The notes beneath the pieces are model-generated. The model had not been told where the DNA came from. It searched no databases and worked only from the letters and a program-made list of their open reading frames with translations. Below are positions 45,124-53,248 of a DNA stretch of 64,000 nt, piece after piece. Source of the stretch: Pseudosulfitobacter sp. DSM 107133. GTDB taxonomy: Bacteria > Pseudomonadota > Alphaproteobacteria > Rhodobacterales > Rhodobacteraceae. The stretch spans positions 992,001-1,056,000 of the forward strand of contig NZ_CP085154.1 in assembly GCF_022788695.1 (NCBI RefSeq). Direction: 5' to 3'. Position 1 is the stretch's first letter; each line of letters begins with the position of its first letter. The translations under genes were made by a program, and so were the position numbers.

Positions 45124-45948
45124 ATGAAAATATTGTTCTTAGGTGATGTGATGGGCCGCGCGGGCCGGCAGGCGGTGACTTCCGAACTGCCCAAGCTGCG
45201 TGCGGCGTGGAAACTGGATTTTGTCGTGGTCAACGGCGAGAACGCGACCTCGGGTATGGGGCTGTCGGCGGCGCACGCGCGCGGCATTCTTGAGGCGGGC
45301 GCGGATTGTGTGACGCTGGGGGATCATGCCTTTGACCAGAAGGACATGTTGCAGTTTTGCGAGGCCGAGCCGCGCATCATCCGGCCGCTGAATTTTTCGA
45401 AATCCGCCCCCGGCAAGGGCGCGCGTCTGTTCGAGGCGCGCGGCGGACGCAAGGTTCTGGTCTGCCAGGCGCTGGGGCAGGTGTTCATGAAACGCCCCTT
45501 TGACGATCCGTTCTCGGCCACGGAACAGGTGTTTCGCACCCATCCACTGGGCGGACAGGCGTCGGCGGTGATTGTCGATTTTCACTGCGAGGCGACCAGC
45601 GAGAAGATGGCCATGGGTCATTGGTGCGACGGGCGCGCGTCATTGGTGGTGGGCACGCACACCCATGTGCCGACGGCAGATGCGATGATCTTGCGCAAGG
45701 GCACCGCCTATCTGAGCGATGCGGGCATGTGCGGTGACTATGACAGCGTGATCGGGATGCAGCGCGACGAGCCGTTGCGCCGGTTCATCACCGGCATGCC
45801 CAAAGAGCGGTTCACACCCGCGCTGGGCGAGGTGACCCTGTCGGGCGTTTACATCGAGACCGACGACAAGACCGGCAAGGCCACGCGTATCGAGATGGTG
45901 CGCCATGGCGGGCGGCTGGCGCCAGCCGGTCCGGCGCCGGTGGTCTGA
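45124..45948 (+). CDS. TIGR00282-family metallophosphoesterase (YmdB-like)
   Basis: The 274-aa protein opens with MKILFLGDVMGRAGR and contains VVNGENATSGMGLS, TLGDHAFD and HTHVPTAD, the metal-ligand motifs of YmdB-type 2',3'-cyclic-nucleotide phosphodiesterases. It is a cytoplasmic enzyme that affects RNA and biofilm regulation in Bacillus. It follows folate and Mg genes but is set apart by a repeat. Confidence 0.93.
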   Translation: MKILFLGDVMGRAGRQAVTSELPKLRAAWKLDFVVVNGENATSGMGLSAAHARGILEAGADCVTLGDHAFDQKDMLQFCEAEPRIIRPLNFSKSAPGKGARLFEARGGRKVLVCQALGQVFMKRPFDDPFSATEQVFRTHPLGGQASAVIVDFHCEATSEKMAMGHWCDGRASLVVGTHTHVPTADAMILRKGTAYLSDAGMCGDYDSVIGMQRDEPLRRFITGMPKERFTPALGEVTLSGVYIETDDKTGKATRIEMVRHGGRLAPAGPAPVV

Positions 45949-46088
45949 GCGCGCGTTGGTCCGAAAACAGGCGCGATCTGCCGAATTGTTGATCTGACAA
46001 GCGTAACCGGACGCACAGGTGCTTGCAGCGCCGCGCCTGATCGGCAAAAGTGTCCAACGGACATTTTCACAAGGTAGAGCCGCCACAT

Positions 46089-47867
46089 ATGGGCCTTCTC
46101 CAGCTTTCGCAGACCGGCAGTGCGGTATTAACACTGGGCATCGTCGGGATCATGTTCATCCTGTTCCTGCGCGAGACCTTCCCGACCGAGGTTGTGGCGA
46201 TTGCGGGGGCGGCGGTGATGCTGGCCACCGGCGTGCTGCCCTATGATGCGGCGCGGCTGGTGCTGGCCAACCCGGCGCCCTGGACCATCGCGGCGATGTT
46301 CATCATCATGGGGGCGCTTGTGCGCACCGGCGCGCTGGATGCGTTCACCGGGCTGGCCAGCCGCCATGCCCGCACCAATCCGGCGCTGGCAATCGGTTTG
46401 CTGATGGCCTTTGTGGTCGGGTCCAGTGCCATCGTCAGCAACACGCCGGTGGTTGTGGTGATGATTCCCGTGTTCATGCAGATCTCCAAGACGATGGGTC
46501 TGGCCCCGTCCAAGCTGCTGATTCCACTTAGTTATGCCGCGATCCTGGGCGGCACGCTGACGCTGATCGGAACTTCGACCAACCTGCTGGTGGATGGTGC
46601 GGCGCGGGCCAACGGCATGGCGGCTTTTTCGATTTTCGAGGTGACGCCGCTGGGGGCCATTCTGGTGGTCTGGGGTATGATCTATCTGCGCTTTATCGCC
46701 CCGTGGCTGCTGCCCGAACGTGACAGCATGGCCAATCTGTTGAGCGACAAGCGCAAGATGAAGTTTTTCACCGAGGCGGTGATCCCCCCCGACAGCAACC
46801 TGATCGGGCGCGAGGTGTCCGGCGTGCAACTGTTCAAACGTGAAGGCGTGCGGCTGATCGACGTGGTGCGCGGCGACCTGTCGCTGCGGCGCAATCTGGC
46901 GGGGGTCAAATTGCAGGTGGGCGACCGCGTGGTTCTGCGCACCCAGATGACCGAACTGCTGAGCCTGCAAAGCAACAAGGAACTCAAACGGGTCGATCAG
47001 GTGTCTGCGGTGGAAACCCAGACCGTCGAGGTGCTGATTACGCCCGGTTGCAAGATGATCGGCCGCTCGCTGGGGTCAATGCGGCTGCGGCGGCGGTACG
47101 GGGTCTATACGCTGGCGGTGCACCGGCGGAATCAGAACATCGGGCAGCAGCTGGACGATCTGGTGGTGCGCGTGGGCGACACGTTGCTGCTGGAAGGTGC
47201 GCAGGAAGACATCGCGCGGCTGGCCGCCGACATGGATATGGTCGACGTCTCGCACCCCTCAAGCCGCGCGTTCCGGCGCGGGCATGCGCCGATTGCTGTC
47301 GGCGCGCTGATTGGCATCGTGGCGCTGGCTGCCTTTGGCGTGGCCCCGATCCTGCTGCTGAGTGTGCTGGCGGTGGCGCTGGTGCTGATCACCGGCTGTA
47401 TCGACGCGGACGAGGCGTTTGAATTTATCGACGGCAGTCTGCTGGCGCTGATCTTTGCGATGCTGGCCATCGGGGCGGCACTGGAAGCGTCGGGGGCGGT
47501 GGCGCTGATTGCCAATGGCATTGCGCCCCTGATTTCGGACCTGCCACCGTTCTTTATCATCTGGGCGATCTACCTGCTGACCAGTGTGCTGACCGAACTG
47601 GTCAGCAACAATGCCGTGGCGGTGGTGATGACGCCGATTGCCATCGGTCTGGGCAGCGCACTGGGCATTGATCCGCGCGCGTTGGTGGTGGCGGTGATGG
47701 TGGCGGCCAGCGCGTCTTTTGCCACGCCCATCGGCTATCAGACCAACATGCTGGTCTATGGCCCCGGCGGCTACAAATTCACCGATTTCATGCGTGTGGG
47801 CATTCCGCTGAATCTGAGCGTCGGTTTGCTGGCCTCGGCGATCATTCCGTTTTTGTGGCCGTTGTAA
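46089..47867 (+). CDS. SLC13/DASS family carrier with two RCK_C domains (first copy)
   Basis: This 592-aa protein has an N-terminal and a C-terminal bundle of membrane helices separated by two RCK_C (TrkA-C) domains (about 205-390). The paired motifs SNTPVVVVMIPV and SNNAVAVVMTPI match the SLC13 arms. It should be a sodium-coupled importer of dicarboxylate, sulfate or similar anions. The ATG 46089 is preferred to GTG 46050. It shares its design with the gene at 54973-56745. Confidence 0.88.
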   Translation: MGLLQLSQTGSAVLTLGIVGIMFILFLRETFPTEVVAIAGAAVMLATGVLPYDAARLVLANPAPWTIAAMFIIMGALVRTGALDAFTGLASRHARTNPALAIGLLMAFVVGSSAIVSNTPVVVVMIPVFMQISKTMGLAPSKLLIPLSYAAILGGTLTLIGTSTNLLVDGAARANGMAAFSIFEVTPLGAILVVWGMIYLRFIAPWLLPERDSMANLLSDKRKMKFFTEAVIPPDSNLIGREVSGVQLFKREGVRLIDVVRGDLSLRRNLAGVKLQVGDRVVLRTQMTELLSLQSNKELKRVDQVSAVETQTVEVLITPGCKMIGRSLGSMRLRRRYGVYTLAVHRRNQNIGQQLDDLVVRVGDTLLLEGAQEDIARLAADMDMVDVSHPSSRAFRRGHAPIAVGALIGIVALAAFGVAPILLLSVLAVALVLITGCIDADEAFEFIDGSLLALIFAMLAIGAALEASGAVALIANGIAPLISDLPPFFIIWAIYLLTSVLTELVSNNAVAVVMTPIAIGLGSALGIDPRALVVAVMVAASASFATPIGYQTNMLVYGPGGYKFTDFMRVGIPLNLSVGLLASAIIPFLWPL

Positions 47868-47930
47868 GGGGCCTTTAAGCGGCGTGTTGGGGGGCCACTG
47901 CACATTCATCGCAGGGAAGACAGGAACACT

Positions 47931-48962
47931 ATGCGCAATGCGACCTATGGAATTGCACTGACCCTGATGATCGGCTGGCTGCTGTGGATCGGCAAGCCGG
48001 TGTTGCTGCCGGTGCTGGCGGCGCTGATTTCGGTCTATATCCTTCTGGCCGCAGCCCAAAGCATGCGACAGCTGCCCGTCGTGGGCCGTCTGCCGGACTG
48101 GGCGCGGCGTGCGGTGATCCTGATCGCCTTTACCCTGTTCGTGATCCTGTTGTTCATTCTGGTCCTCAACAATCTGGGGCAGGTGGCCGCCGCCTTGCCC
48201 AGCTACGAGACCAACCTTGAAAACCTGATCACCCGCAATGCCAGCCTGCTGGGCATCGAGGACGAACCGACCTGGGCCAATGTGCGCAGTGTCACGCTGG
48301 ATCAGGTCGATTTCCGCTCGTGGATCGCGCCTGCGCTGTTGTCCCTGCGCGGCTTTGGCACGACGCTGTTCCTTGTGGTTCTTTACGCCAGCTTTTTCAT
48401 CGCGGAGCGCGGTGCCATGGCGGGCAAGGTGGTGATGGCCATGGGCGGCGAAGAGGCGGGCAGCCGCGCGATTTCGCTGTTGTCACGGGTGAATGACCGG
48501 ATCGGGCAATATCTGTTCGTCAAGACCACGCTGAATGTGATCCTGGGGGCCATCTGCTATGTCATCATGCTGCTGCTGGGCATCGAATTTGCCCTGTTCT
48601 GGGCGGTGCTGATCGCGTTCCTGAACTACATCCCCTACATTGGCTCGCTGATCGGCGTGATCTTTCCTGTCCTGCTGAGCCTTGCGCAATTCGGCACGCT
48701 CAGCATGGCGGGGGCGGTCCTGGTGGCATTGACGACGGCGCAGCTGGTGGTGGGGGCCTATCTTGAACCGCGCATGATGGGGCGGGCGTTCAACCTCAGC
48801 CCCTTTGTCGTGCTGCTGGCGCTGGCGTTCTGGAGCACGCTGTGGGGGCTGGCCGGCGCCTTGCTGGCGGTGCCGCTGACGGCAAGTCTGGTGATCGTTC
48901 TGGCGGAAATCCAGTCGGCGCGCCCCATTGCCGTTTTGCTGTCGGCCAACGGCAAGGTCTGA
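47931..48962 (+). CDS. AI-2E family transporter
   Basis: The 343-aa protein has eight or so membrane helices with the family motif FLNYIPYIGSLIGVIFPVLLSL and YLEPRMMGRAFNLSPFVVLLALAFW. Members export varied metabolites or sodium; a signalling role (TqsA) is known in only a few. It follows the SLC13 gene by 63 nt and may be co-transcribed. Confidence 0.92.
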   Translation: MRNATYGIALTLMIGWLLWIGKPVLLPVLAALISVYILLAAAQSMRQLPVVGRLPDWARRAVILIAFTLFVILLFILVLNNLGQVAAALPSYETNLENLITRNASLLGIEDEPTWANVRSVTLDQVDFRSWIAPALLSLRGFGTTLFLVVLYASFFIAERGAMAGKVVMAMGGEEAGSRAISLLSRVNDRIGQYLFVKTTLNVILGAICYVIMLLLGIEFALFWAVLIAFLNYIPYIGSLIGVIFPVLLSLAQFGTLSMAGAVLVALTTAQLVVGAYLEPRMMGRAFNLSPFVVLLALAFWSTLWGLAGALLAVPLTASLVIVLAEIQSARPIAVLLSANGKV

Positions 48963-48989
48963 AAACGCGGGGCGTCCTTTGACCAGACG

Positions 48990-50093
48990 TCAGAGCGCGC
49001 GCACAGGCCGCCGCCTTGGCAGTCGCGCAGCCAGCGACAGGATCAACCGGCGCTGATCCGTGATATGGCGTTCAAAGACCTGCGCAAAGACCAGCCCGAC
49101 CGTGATTGATCCGACAACCAGCAACCCGTCGCGGGCCAGTGTCTCGGCAGGAAAGGCCGCGTCGATCAGGTGCAGCATCGGATAATGCGTCACATAGATT
49201 GAAAAGCTGGCACCGGCCCACCAGCGCACGCGGGGGTGGGCGCGTTGGTAGCCTTGCAGCAAGCGAGCCATGCCCATGATGTGCACGACAGCCATGCCAC
49301 CCAGCAATGCGTTCCAGATAAATTCGTCGGAAAAGGCCAGAAGCGCGCGATAGTTCAGCGGCGCGACCGCCTCTGCCGTCATCGCCGCCAGCGTATCGGG
49401 CACGTCGGCCCATTGGCACAGCACATACAGAACCGGCCCCGCGCAGGCCAACACCCGTGCAGATCCCGGCGACAGGCGGTCTGCCTTGCCTGCGGCCACC
49501 CAATGCCACAGCCAGACCCCCATCAGCCAGGCCGGCATCAGCAACAGCACACGCGGCCCGATGATCAGCACCAACAGGGTCAGCACAGCCAATCTGCGCG
49601 CGCCGCCCAGAAAAAACGCGGCGGCGAACAGCGCGTAATAGCCCGCTTCATAGCTCAGCGACCACAGCGGCCCGTTCGACCCCAGCCGGATGCGTTCGAA
49701 CGGGCCCCATTCATTCGACATCGACAAACCGCGCCCCAGCATTTCGCCCAGCGAGGCGGGATTGTAAAAGCTGGTATAGGCCTCGGGGCCAAGGTGCCGG
49801 CCGATCTGGTCCAGCGCAAATGTCAGCAGCAGCGCAGGGGCCAGCACCGACAACAGACGCGTGATGCGGTTGAACGCAAAGCGCGGTAGCGACGCATCGC
49901 GTTGCGCGGCATAGGCGATGACCAGCCCCGAAATTACGAAGAACAGGATAACGCTGTCGCTGCCAAGGTTCAGTTCGCGGATAACAATGTAATCCCCACG
50001 GGTGAATCTGGGATAGGCGACATGCGACAGCACAACCACAATCGTGGCCAGCACACGCAGGGCATCCAGCCAGATGGACAGGCCGCGGGTCAT
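48990..50093 (-). CDS. Acyltransferase 3 family membrane protein
   Basis: This 367-aa protein begins MTRGLSIWLDALRVLATIVVVLSHVAY, the acyltransferase-3 helix with the conserved His, and has about ten membrane segments. It probably acetylates a lipid- or sugar-linked surface molecule. Its ATG overlaps the TGA of the sterol-desaturase gene (ATGA), so they form a pair. Confidence 0.9.
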   Translation of the reverse strand: MTRGLSIWLDALRVLATIVVVLSHVAYPRFTRGDYIVIRELNLGSDSVILFFVISGLVIAYAAQRDASLPRFAFNRITRLLSVLAPALLLTFALDQIGRHLGPEAYTSFYNPASLGEMLGRGLSMSNEWGPFERIRLGSNGPLWSLSYEAGYYALFAAAFFLGGARRLAVLTLLVLIIGPRVLLLMPAWLMGVWLWHWVAAGKADRLSPGSARVLACAGPVLYVLCQWADVPDTLAAMTAEAVAPLNYRALLAFSDEFIWNALLGGMAVVHIMGMARLLQGYQRAHPRVRWWAGASFSIYVTHYPMLHLIDAAFPAETLARDGLLVVGSITVGLVFAQVFERHITDQRRLILSLAARLPRRRPVRAL

Positions 50094-51091
50094 GTTTGGG
50101 GCCGCTCTTCTGAGGCCGCAGTCGCCTGCGGATCGCGCGACGTGCCTTTCCAAAGGGCGCGCCAGCTGTCGGCAAAGGGATGCAACAGCGCCGTTGTCAG
50201 ATCCGGATAGGGCTGTTCGATGCGCGCGCCGGTGGCGTCTGACAAGCCATAGGAAATCTGTTCGTGGCTGCGCAGTACATAAAGCGTGCCGAACATCAGA
50301 TCCCAGATGGCAAAAACCTCGCCGTAATTCTTGTTGTAATGTTTCAGATCAATCGAATGGTGAATGTGGTGCTGGGCGGGCGAAATGAACACATGTTCCA
50401 TCACCGGCCCATAGCTCAGCCAGACATGGCTGTGACGCAGGTTCGACCCAAGCATGTTGAACAGAAAGTATCCGGCGTTGACTGTTCCGATGGTCAACAG
50501 CTCGATCTTGCCCATCAGCAGGAACAGCACCAGCGCCTGTACCGCACCAAAAATCATCGAGGTGAACAGCGTGCGCAACAGCAGAAACACCGGGTGGTTC
50601 CGGTTGGCGGTCAGCGGTGTCATGACCTCGGCGGAATGATGCAGGGCGTGAAACGGCCACAGGATCGTGGCTTCGTGATGCAGCCGGTGCGCCCAGTATT
50701 TGCAGAAATCCAGCGTCAGGATCATGATCGCCGTTGCCAGCGCCATCTTGAACAGGGACAGATCAGGTGGCGCTGTGGATTTGCCGGTAAAGCTCAGCAG
50801 ACTGTTCAGCACGCCATTGGTGACCAGCGGCGTCATGGTCACTGCGGCAAACAGACCAGAGGCCGACAAAAGAATGTTGAACAGGAAAATCTTGATATCG
50901 ACGATGTTGGATTTGTGCAGATAGACCTCTTTTGGCAGCAAATAGGCAATAAAGCTGCTGGGCCGTCCGCGCCACAGCCACAGACCATAGACGATCAGCA
51001 CAGTGATGCACAAATACAGAAGCGCCAGCCGCGACCCCATATCGGTGAATTTCGAAACCACGCTCGAAAGGAAGATGTAAAGAAAGTCCAT
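50090..51091 (-). CDS. Sterol desaturase/fatty-acid hydroxylase family membrane protein
   Basis: The 333-aa di-iron membrane enzyme carries the histidine clusters HRLHH, HALHHS and HHIHHS in order, and four or more membrane helices. It would hydroxylate or desaturate an acyl or terpenoid chain using oxygen. It is coupled to the acyltransferase, suggesting a modified surface lipid. The IS5-family element lies 128 bp upstream of its start, so its promoter region may be affected. Confidence 0.9.
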   Translation of the reverse strand: MDFLYIFLSSVVSKFTDMGSRLALLYLCITVLIVYGLWLWRGRPSSFIAYLLPKEVYLHKSNIVDIKIFLFNILLSASGLFAAVTMTPLVTNGVLNSLLSFTGKSTAPPDLSLFKMALATAIMILTLDFCKYWAHRLHHEATILWPFHALHHSAEVMTPLTANRNHPVFLLLRTLFTSMIFGAVQALVLFLLMGKIELLTIGTVNAGYFLFNMLGSNLRHSHVWLSYGPVMEHVFISPAQHHIHHSIDLKHYNKNYGEVFAIWDLMFGTLYVLRSHEQISYGLSDATGARIEQPYPDLTTALLHPFADSWRALWKGTSRDPQATAASEERPQT

Positions 51092-51219
51092 AACGGCCCC
51101 GGATTGCTATGCGTACAATCTTGCGCCGGAATATGGCGTTAAAATGGCTGATTGATGCCAAAAATCATACAATGCTTAGCTTTTTCGCGTTTTGTCCGGG
51201 CCAGCACGGGCCTTGGAGC

Positions 51220-51989
51220 TTAGGTCACCGACTCATAAGTTCGCAACCAGATCCTGATTGACGCGAGTTGTATGGATGCGAGGAAATTATCATCGCGTTT
51301 GTCATATCTTGTTGCTACCGCGCGGAAGTTTTTGAGTTTGTTGAAGAAACGCTCCACTGCGTTGCGTGCTTTGTAACGCTCGCGATCATGCGCGATGACA
51401 GGATTGCGTTGCGGCATCGAAGGGATCACGGCTTGCGCCTTCTGTTTGGCGATCAAATCACGGATCGCGTTGCTGTCATAGGCGCGATCCGCCAGCACGC
51501 TGCAGCCTTCTTTCAGTCGATCCAGCATCTGCTCTGCCGCGTGTCCATCATAGGCCTGCCCAGCCGTCAGCATGAGCCGGATCGGGCGGCCAAGCGCGTC
51601 CACCAAAGCGTGGATTTTCGTTGTCAGCCCGCCCCTTGAGCGACCCAGGCAATCGGATCGCCCCCTTTTTTAGGGCCATTTGCGCCCTGTTGGTGTACCC
51701 GGATGGAGGAGCTGTCAATCATTTGCACCTCACCCTCATATGCCTCTGATATTGCTTCAAGAATACGCGCCCAGTGGCCCGCACGCCGCCAGCGGTTGAA
51801 GCGGTTCACACAGGTCGTATGCGGCCCGTATCGGGCAGGAATGTCTGCCCAGGGCGCACCAGTCCGCAAGCGCCAGAAGATGCCGTTCAAAACCCGCCGG
51901 TCATCCACACGCGGCTTGCCGCGCACCTTCGTCGGCAGCAACGGCTGGATCACCGACCATTCAAAATCTGTCAAATCAAAACGTGCCAT
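51220..51989 (-). CDS. IS5-family (IS427-type) transposase, expressed through -1 frameshift
   Basis: Frame A (51989 to 51624) begins MARFDLTDFEWSVIQPLLP and holds the first catalytic Asp (QMIDSSS). At the A6G5 run (51671-51661, slip site A-AAA-AAG) a -1 shift joins frame B, which gives KKRGRSDCLGRSRGGLTTKIHA, then the second Asp (VLADRAYD) and the Glu (NAVERFF), so the DDE triad is complete. The joined protein is about 256 aa. The TAA stop uses bases of the target site. Confidence 0.88.
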
Positions 51990-52063
51990 TCTCACCTCCA
52001 CATTTGCCGGAAAGTGAATCACGTTTTCTAAAGTCTGTGAATCCCTTTTATGGGTATGTGACC
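51223..52063 (-). mobile_element. IS5-family insertion sequence, 841 bp
   Basis: Both ends share an imperfect inverted repeat, GGTCACnnACnCATAA reading inward, at 51223 and from 52063 back. TA flanks each side (51221-51222 and 52064-52065), a likely 2-bp target duplication. The transposase is intact, so the element could be active. It lies between the sterol-desaturase promoter side and an IS110-family element. Confidence 0.85.
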
Positions 52064-52078
52064 TAGCAACTGTATTTC

Positions 52079-53038
52079 TCAAGCGAGTTGAGTAGTCCAT
52101 TTCTGTCGACTTTTGCAAAGGGCGTTCACGATTGTCACAAGCTTTCTTGCGACGGCGGTGATTATCACTTTGTGTGGTTTTCCGGCTTCGCGAAGGCGGT
52201 CTGCGAACGGCTTCAGGACGGGATTGTGGTGACTGGCGACGAGCGCCGCCTGGAACATAACGTGTCGCAGCGGGCGCCGGCCGCCTCCGATAGCGCGCTT
52301 GCCCCGCATCGCGCCGCTGTCATGGGCAATGGGCGCAAGGCCTGTCAGCGCGGCGGCTTGTTCGCCCGTGATCTGGCCGAGTTCCGGCATTTCAGCGATC
52401 AACATCGTGCTGGCGACCGGGCCAATGCCGGGAACTGAACGCAAGATGGCAGCAGTCGTGGCAAGGCCTTCCTCTGAGGCGATGATCTGTTCGATCCGGA
52501 CCTCAAGTCCTGCAATCTGGCGATCCAGTAGGTCTTTCAGGTCACCATCCATGACGTCGAACAGATCATCCGAACCCAGTTTCGCATGCGCCTTGATTTG
52601 CGCCAAAAGCCGTTTGCGTGTTTCGACGAGCTGACCACGCTTGGACACCAAAGCCCTGAGAAGACGTATCTTTTCATGCGGCAAGGTCCGCCCTGCATCA
52701 GGCCGAAAGGCCATGAACCGCGCGATAAGCTCCGCGTCGATCCTATCCGTTTTCGCCCGCGTGCCCCGGCTGGCGGCAAAGGCTTTGATTTGCGCGGGCG
52801 GCAGTTGCCTGGTCGCGACCCCTGCAACGTCGAGGGCCGACCACAGACGCCATTCCTGCCCCCCTGTGGCCTCAAAACAAACCAGCGCACAGGCTGACTT
52901 TGCCAGGGCGCCCACGCGCGCATGCCCGTCCTCGGAATTGGGCAATCGAAGTCTCTGATTGCTTGGCAGGCAATGAATGTCCAGCCAATCGCGGCTGACA
53001 TCTATGCCAAGGATTGCGTCTCGTGTTATCCTGTTCAT
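52079..53038 (-). CDS. IS110-family transposase/recombinase
   Basis: The 319-aa protein begins MNRITRDAILGIDVSRDWLDIH. It has the RuvC-like DEDD core (Asp in LGIDVS, Glu in CFEATGG, TDRIDAELIARFM) and the C-terminal Tnp_20 domain PGIGPVASTMLIAEMP with the DSGAMRGKR serine. The start at 53038 has AGGAAGAG upstream. IS110 enzymes use a noncoding RNA bridge for target choice. Confidence 0.93.
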   Translation of the reverse strand: MNRITRDAILGIDVSRDWLDIHCLPSNQRLRLPNSEDGHARVGALAKSACALVCFEATGGQEWRLWSALDVAGVATRQLPPAQIKAFAASRGTRAKTDRIDAELIARFMAFRPDAGRTLPHEKIRLLRALVSKRGQLVETRKRLLAQIKAHAKLGSDDLFDVMDGDLKDLLDRQIAGLEVRIEQIIASEEGLATTAAILRSVPGIGPVASTMLIAEMPELGQITGEQAAALTGLAPIAHDSGAMRGKRAIGGGRRPLRHVMFQAALVASHHNPVLKPFADRLREAGKPHKVIITAVARKLVTIVNALCKSRQKWTTQLA

Positions 53039-53058
53039 GTTCTCTTCCTTCTGATCCG

Positions 53059-53209
53059 TGGTCCAAGCTGGCCACAAGCAACTGTTCGAGATGGATGAAG
53101 AGAGACAGTGCTGGCTCGCTAGCAAACGTGGTCCCAATTCAACTTGGGCCACAAGGCTCTGACGCCATACACCGTCCCGTCAGTGACCTCGGCCAAGGTC
53201 GCTGACGGG
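53059..53209 (-). ncRNA. Candidate bridge RNA region of the IS110 element
   Basis: Upstream of the transposase lie two hairpins with the same plan: GTGG-T-CCA...TGG-CCAC (53059-53076) and GTGG-T-CCCAA...TTGGG-CCAC (53128-53152). A longer stem CCCGTCAG...CTGACGGG (53176-53209) follows. In known IS110 elements the noncoding end encodes a bridge RNA with stem-loops that pair to target and donor DNA. The match here is structural only. Confidence 0.4.
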
Positions 53210-53248
53210 GGAACAATAACAGATCGGAGATACAGAAGGGTCTGGATC

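Larger units (their letters stand above)
52066..53245 (-). mobile_element. IS110-family element (approximate ends)
   Basis: The IS110 transposase (52079-53038) with about 200 nt of upstream noncoding DNA forms the body. Exact ends are not marked by inverted repeats, as expected for IS110. The left boundary is near the IS5 insertion and the right boundary lies between 53210 and the flavin-dehydrogenase stop (53249). Confidence 0.7.
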
